64,000 nucleotides of DNA, taken from NCBI GenBank assembly GCA_022419385.1, contig JAJUBI010000001.1, forward strand, positions 6,386,001 to 6,450,000, in the 5' to 3' direction. Under the pieces are notes generated by a model. The model worked only from the letters and a program-made list of their open reading frames with translations. It did not search any database and had not been told where the DNA came from. Made by a program: the position numbers and the translations under genes. Of the stretch, positions 60,291-64,000 are shown piece after piece (position 1 is the first letter of the stretch; every line of letters starts with the position of its first letter). This stretch comes from Paraconiothyrium sp. Pb-2020. Its lineage: Eukaryota; Ascomycota; Dothideomycetes; Pleosporales; Didymosphaeriaceae.

Positions 60291-62705
60291 TCATAGCTTT
60301 CCCTCGACTCCGGACGTATGCCGCACATTGTCCGCCGCGGGGTACATGAACCGTCCTGTAGAAACATACTCAGGATATGCTCCAGATTTCAGAGCAGCCT
60401 CAGCCACGTCGATGAGAGTCAATTCGCTTCCTGCCGGACGATGAGCAAAGGAAACCGAAGGATGCTCATCCAATACTGAAAACTTACTCTGTGGTCCCGC
60501 AAAGGTGGCAATGACGGGTGTGTATTCGGTCCTTCCGCTGACCCGAGACTCATAAGGCAACTGAGCAACTGCCGGATAAATTGATTAAGAACGCTCGCTA
60601 CATGAATGGACGATGCTTGACTTACTTGGCACCACAATCTGAGGGAGTCCCAGAACAGACGCAAAGTATTTCGGTTCGAAAGACGCTACCACCTAAGGGG
60701 GCCTACGTGCTTGTCAGTTGGAGCTAGTCATGGATAGTAATGGGGCAACAAACTTGTTCTGCACATCTCGATACTCTGGCTTGGCGTTGCCCAGTGGAAG
60801 GAAGATGATGGTCTCGGTATGACCGTCAGCATCGGTCGTGAGAATGTGCTGAGCCACCCATTCCTTGTACACCTTAATTTCGGAAAGCCCCCTCTCCCGC
60901 TCTTCCGGTGTGACTTTCGATCCCAATTCCCTGTTGATATATTAGTGAAGAAGTAGGACCGCAACGATGCACATTACCATTTCCAACCCTGCGAAGGGCT
61001 AACATAAACCTCCTTGCCGAATTTTTCACGGTAATCGGCGCGGAACTGGTCGTTGTTGTGGTAATTATCGTAGTACAAGGGCCAGAAGCCAGACTGCTCC
61101 TCGTGTTAAGTGGAACAGACTTTTGTTCTAGTATGGGTCTAGGTGTAAGACTTACATTTTTCAGATACTCAACAATGGGGATGTTGCGCAGCGAATCAGG
61201 TGCAGTCTTCTTCCACTCATCAGCAATGCATATCTCCGTTCGCTGGATGCCAAGAGATTGTTCGATGGCCTTGAGGAACTCTTCATTCAGCTCTTGTTGC
61301 TCTTTGAGCTGGTAAGGAAGCCAGTCTGTGGGGTACAGCAGTCTCTTAGGCAGTTTCTGGAGGCGTCAGATAGCATCGAGGACAATACAACCACTGAGAC
61401 TTACAGTCGGATTGCTGGCTTTATCTCCGAGTGAGGATTTGACTAGATCCTGGAGCTCTGTAAGGCTTCTGGTGAGATAACCGTAGCTGTCGATTTCGCT
61501 GCCAAAATCATCAACTGTGCAATTCCCATATGGGGCCTAGTGACTTACGCGCTGCTTGGATCGAGACCTTCTGCAGAGGTTATCTTGTTTGACAGCTTCA
61601 GACCATACAAACCGCAAGCGCGAGCGGGTTCACGTAGACTGCCAGTTGCTTTCTTGGATCAGTAGATGCATAAAAAGGAGGGTGCGCTCTTACTATCCGT
61701 TCCGAGAGCAGAGTCAATCCAGTCGTACCCAGCGACCGAGTTCCCTCCACCGGAAGTACTGCCTGCTGGTCTTTGATAGCCATCTGCTCGAGGGTTCCAC
61801 GGCGCGAAATAGTCGATGCATTGGTCCGGTGGTTTCTCAGATCCGGCAAAAGCATTCAGCTTCTGTTTACCAATGATGACGGCGCCTTGGTCAATCAAAA
61901 GTTTCACCAAAGCAGCAGTCTCAGGTTGTGGGCCGTAGCAGTCCGTGTACGCACGGTTGCCATTGGAAGTTTTGATACCCTCCAAGTGTACATTATCTTT
62001 GATGCCTATCCGTTTCCCACTCAGTGGTTTGTCGACTGACGGCTCAAAGTAGAGACGCGAAGGGACAGCTACAGCCAAGCTATCTCCATGCTGTGCTGTG
62101 GCCTTGAGGGGTTCAAACCTATTACGGGCTTCAATACCAGTATGCCCCGTATATCGATGGGGTTGCATAGTACCTACCTGTATTTATTTTGTGTTGGAAC
62201 GACCGGAGTGACGAAAGCGCTGTAGTAATCGGGAAACAACCTCCAGGCTTGATGAAGGTATGAACCTCTCCAGAAATATGGACCTTTCGGTAGCGCGCTT
62301 GCAGCACCGAGGCTGAGCAGTTGTCGATTACTCTGATGCCGCTTCCAAGAGTCGTTCAATGTCGCCCAGCTATCTCCTTCCTCGTTGAGACCTCCCGCAA
62401 AAAAGGTGGCTTGGTCGGCAAATGCTGCCGTCAACACGTCGTCTTTGCTCTGAAGATTGGCGATCACTTCAGGAAGGTTTTCTGGAAAGCCAGACGATGC
62501 GAGAATCGATGAGTCAAGCACAACAGCTAGCTTTGTTTCAGAGCTGGAGTGTGCGATCTCAAACTGGAGCAATATGAGTCGTGATTAGGTATCGTATACT
62601 CACAAGTCAACTTGCCGCGGGAAATGGTTGCACGTAGTAGTCTGCATTATCAAGGCTAATGCTAACAGACTCCTTGAAGGAGAATCCTTCTGTGGACTGA
62701 GACAT
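60291..62705 (-). CDS. Amidase-signature (AS) family hydrolase, ten exons
   Basis: Exons on the minus strand: 62616-62705, 62178-62563, 61694-62118, 61549-61648, 61405-61498, 61156-61356, 60978-61093, 60750-60930, 60626-60692 and 60291-60568; together 645 residues. The donor of exon 8 (GTTGCC) is the least certain; the others fit consensus and phase. Seen: an N-terminal domain of about 150 residues, as in fungal AS proteins annotated with an Arp1-like N-terminus; catalytic Lys in KRIGIKDN; AGSTSGGG with the bridging Ser; nucleophile region GTDTTGSLREPARACGLYGLK; and a C-terminal half ending YVSTGRFMYPAAD. AS enzymes hydrolyse amides by a Ser-cisSer-Lys triad; the substrate is not predictable. 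Intron 1 has a GC donor. It is transcribed away from the dipeptidase gene. Confidence 0.83.
62564..62615 (-). other. GC-AG intron in amidase
   Basis: The 52-base intron starts CCCGCG|GCAAGT and ends GCTCCAG. Reading it this way joins VQPFPA to FEIAHSSS in phase 0. The nearby GTGAGT at 62603-62598 cannot be used because every phase then meets a stop. Confidence 0.75.
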
Positions 62706-63733
62706 GATGCTGTGGTGCCTAGAAATTGTTCGGAACCCTGATGTCGAGGCGATGCGGGCAAGAGAGAAACCTCTGAAAAACATTTAGTTGAGCCTCATAC
62801 AAGCTTATCGCAAGCGTGGGGCTATCCCGAAACAGTGCCATACATGAATTATGCAGGAAGCCTCCTATAAGTGCTATCAACGTGTTTAATTGGTTACTGT
62901 GACCAGCGCATACGTGGGAGGACAACTGGTTGACCGGTTTTGACGTTGCGCAACCACGCCACCTTATGCAGCCGCCGGATCTGGTTGACAGAGGCTGACT
63001 GCAAACAGCTCTTAGTACAAGTAGCAGCCCCTGCGCGGTCTACAGTTCAGCCCTACGTATTTATTACTGATGAATGAACTAATAAGTTGCATCAATAGCC
63101 CCCACAGTAGTTGCCTCGGAGCACGTGGTTCAAGTGCCGAAAGAGAACAGTAGAAGTTGACAGGTCGAGCGTAGATCCGCTCGCGCATCTGAATTAAACG
63201 ACCCTCGGGCCTCGACCCCGATATACAGTCTCTTGAGTTTACTACTATCTACACTTTCAAGGGTCACCAGTCGCCATGCGGCCTTCCCGATGCACTGTCT
63301 TTGATAACTTCTAAAGTGACCCAAAGGTGTAATGGTAATCTAGCACATGGACCGCGCGCCCCTATGCCTACTTGAACAGGTAAAAATGTGTTACACTCGC
63401 TAAAATTGAGAGGTAACGGCATGGTGGAGTTTTCCAATCCTCATGGAGAGCCTCATTGAATTTTCGCCGCGTAGCCCTTTCATCAGGCTTGAGTGAGTGG
63501 ACAGAACGCGGTTGCGGCGACGGGCCTAGTTCGCAGCCTATCTATTGCGGGGCAGACTTCTGTTTGCACTACTCCTTTCTGCCTCGTACTACCATAGATC
63601 CGGTCCTCGGCCTCTGTGCACTGTTGACTCATCCAATGAGTTAGTGCTCGTAGAGCCACCAAGTGGCCCTGCTCCTTTAGCGATCCTTGGTGTTCAAGCC
63701 CCCATCGCTCTAGCTCCATCCAACACTTGCATC
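62706..63733. other. Divergent promoter region (amidase / dipeptidase)
   Basis: About 1 kb shared between two divergent genes. Short frames only. No clear TATA box; nothing else recognised. Confidence 0.5.
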
Positions 63734-63950
63734 ATGGCTTCTCCCAAAAAGGAGCTCGTATCGAGTGTGGTGAAGTCTTCCATTCTGAATACTTACAAAG
63801 TCGCACTCGTCTTTGCTTTACCATCCGTCATCTGGATATTGTGCACTACACACTCTGCTAAGTTTGCGAGCTTCAGGGGTTCAACTCAACACCCAGAAGG
63901 AACTATCGAGGCCCGTGTCAACGATATCCTCACAAGTACCCCACTGATAG
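63734..63950 (+). CDS. Membrane dipeptidase (peptidase M19), first exon only; runs off the window
   Basis: The ATG at 63734 opens 72 codons plus one base and ends at a GTACGT donor at 63951. Seen: a lysine-containing N-terminus, a hydrophobic segment (VALVFALPSVIWILCT) acting as signal anchor, and the sequence IEARVNDILTSTPLI, which in M19 dipeptidases directly precedes the zinc-binding DGHNDLP. The terminal G of this exon plus AT would give that Asp. The metal-binding and catalytic part lies beyond the right edge. The family cleaves dipeptides at the cell surface or in the secretory pathway. Identification rests on this short motif, so it is provisional. Confidence 0.65.
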
Positions 63951-64000
63951 GTACGTCCTAGCCCGACAAACAGGATTAGTCTTAATCGTATCAACTGCTG

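Noticed and set aside
62598..62620. A one-base deletion in amidase exon 1
   Set aside because: The apparent stop disappears if the GC donor GCAAGT is used; no indel is needed.
1..64000. tRNA genes, rRNA, CRISPR arrays, transposons, long terminal repeats
   Set aside because: No cloverleaf B-box pattern, regular spacer array, transposase motif or long terminal repeat was recognised by reading.

Overview
The window is a stretch of nuclear genome from a filamentous ascomycete (Pezizomycotina; Dothideomycetes is my guess from overall flavour only). The reasons are short 45-90 base introns with GTAAGT/GTATGT donors, a HET-domain gene, a Pth11-like fungal rhodopsin, an AA9 LPMO, a fungal copper metallothionein and a giant leashin-like (Woronin-body tether) gene. 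No tRNA, rRNA, transposon or CRISPR was recognised. All exon structures below are read by eye from frame changes, splice consensus and protein family sense; exon lengths were checked for phase.

Layout, left to right: (1) 0.6-4.1 kb, a secreted GPI-anchor-like wall protein with an acidic tandem repeat; (2) 5.0-6.5 kb, a seven-helix Pth11-like membrane protein; (3) 7.9-9.6 kb, a secreted FAD-linked oxidoreductase; (4) 10.1-12.4 kb, a HET-domain gene whose natural C-terminus lies in another frame; (5) 13.2-14.5 kb, a short-chain dehydrogenase; (6) 14.9-42.5 kb, one three-exon gene of 27.6 kb encoding about 9,160 residues, best explained as leashin ('involucrin repeat protein'), with about 54 copies of a DEW/lysine-rich module; (7) 43.5-44.5 kb, the RNA 3'-end processing factor CSTF64/Rna15; (8) 44.8-52.4 kb, four consecutive copper-related genes: copper amine oxidase, AA9 LPMO, a 26-residue copper metallothionein and a Ctr copper transporter; (9) 53.9-57.1 kb, a RING protein next to an E2-like protein on the same strand; (10) 58.2-59.0 kb, a Ser/Thr-rich GPI-type protein with a frame break; (11) 60.3-62.7 kb, a ten-exon amidase; (12) 63.7 kb to the edge, the first exon of a membrane dipeptidase.

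Working together: the copper block suggests a local set in which copper import (Ctr), buffering (metallothionein) and copper-dependent oxidases/monooxygenases sit side by side. The RING and E2-like genes could be a ubiquitin pair. The rest looks like ordinary unclustered housekeeping and secretome genes. Three or four genes carry a single-base-sized frame break, some at short G runs. Either the assembly has small indels or these fast-evolving genes are decaying; the 27 kb giant frame is unbroken, which argues against a high error rate.
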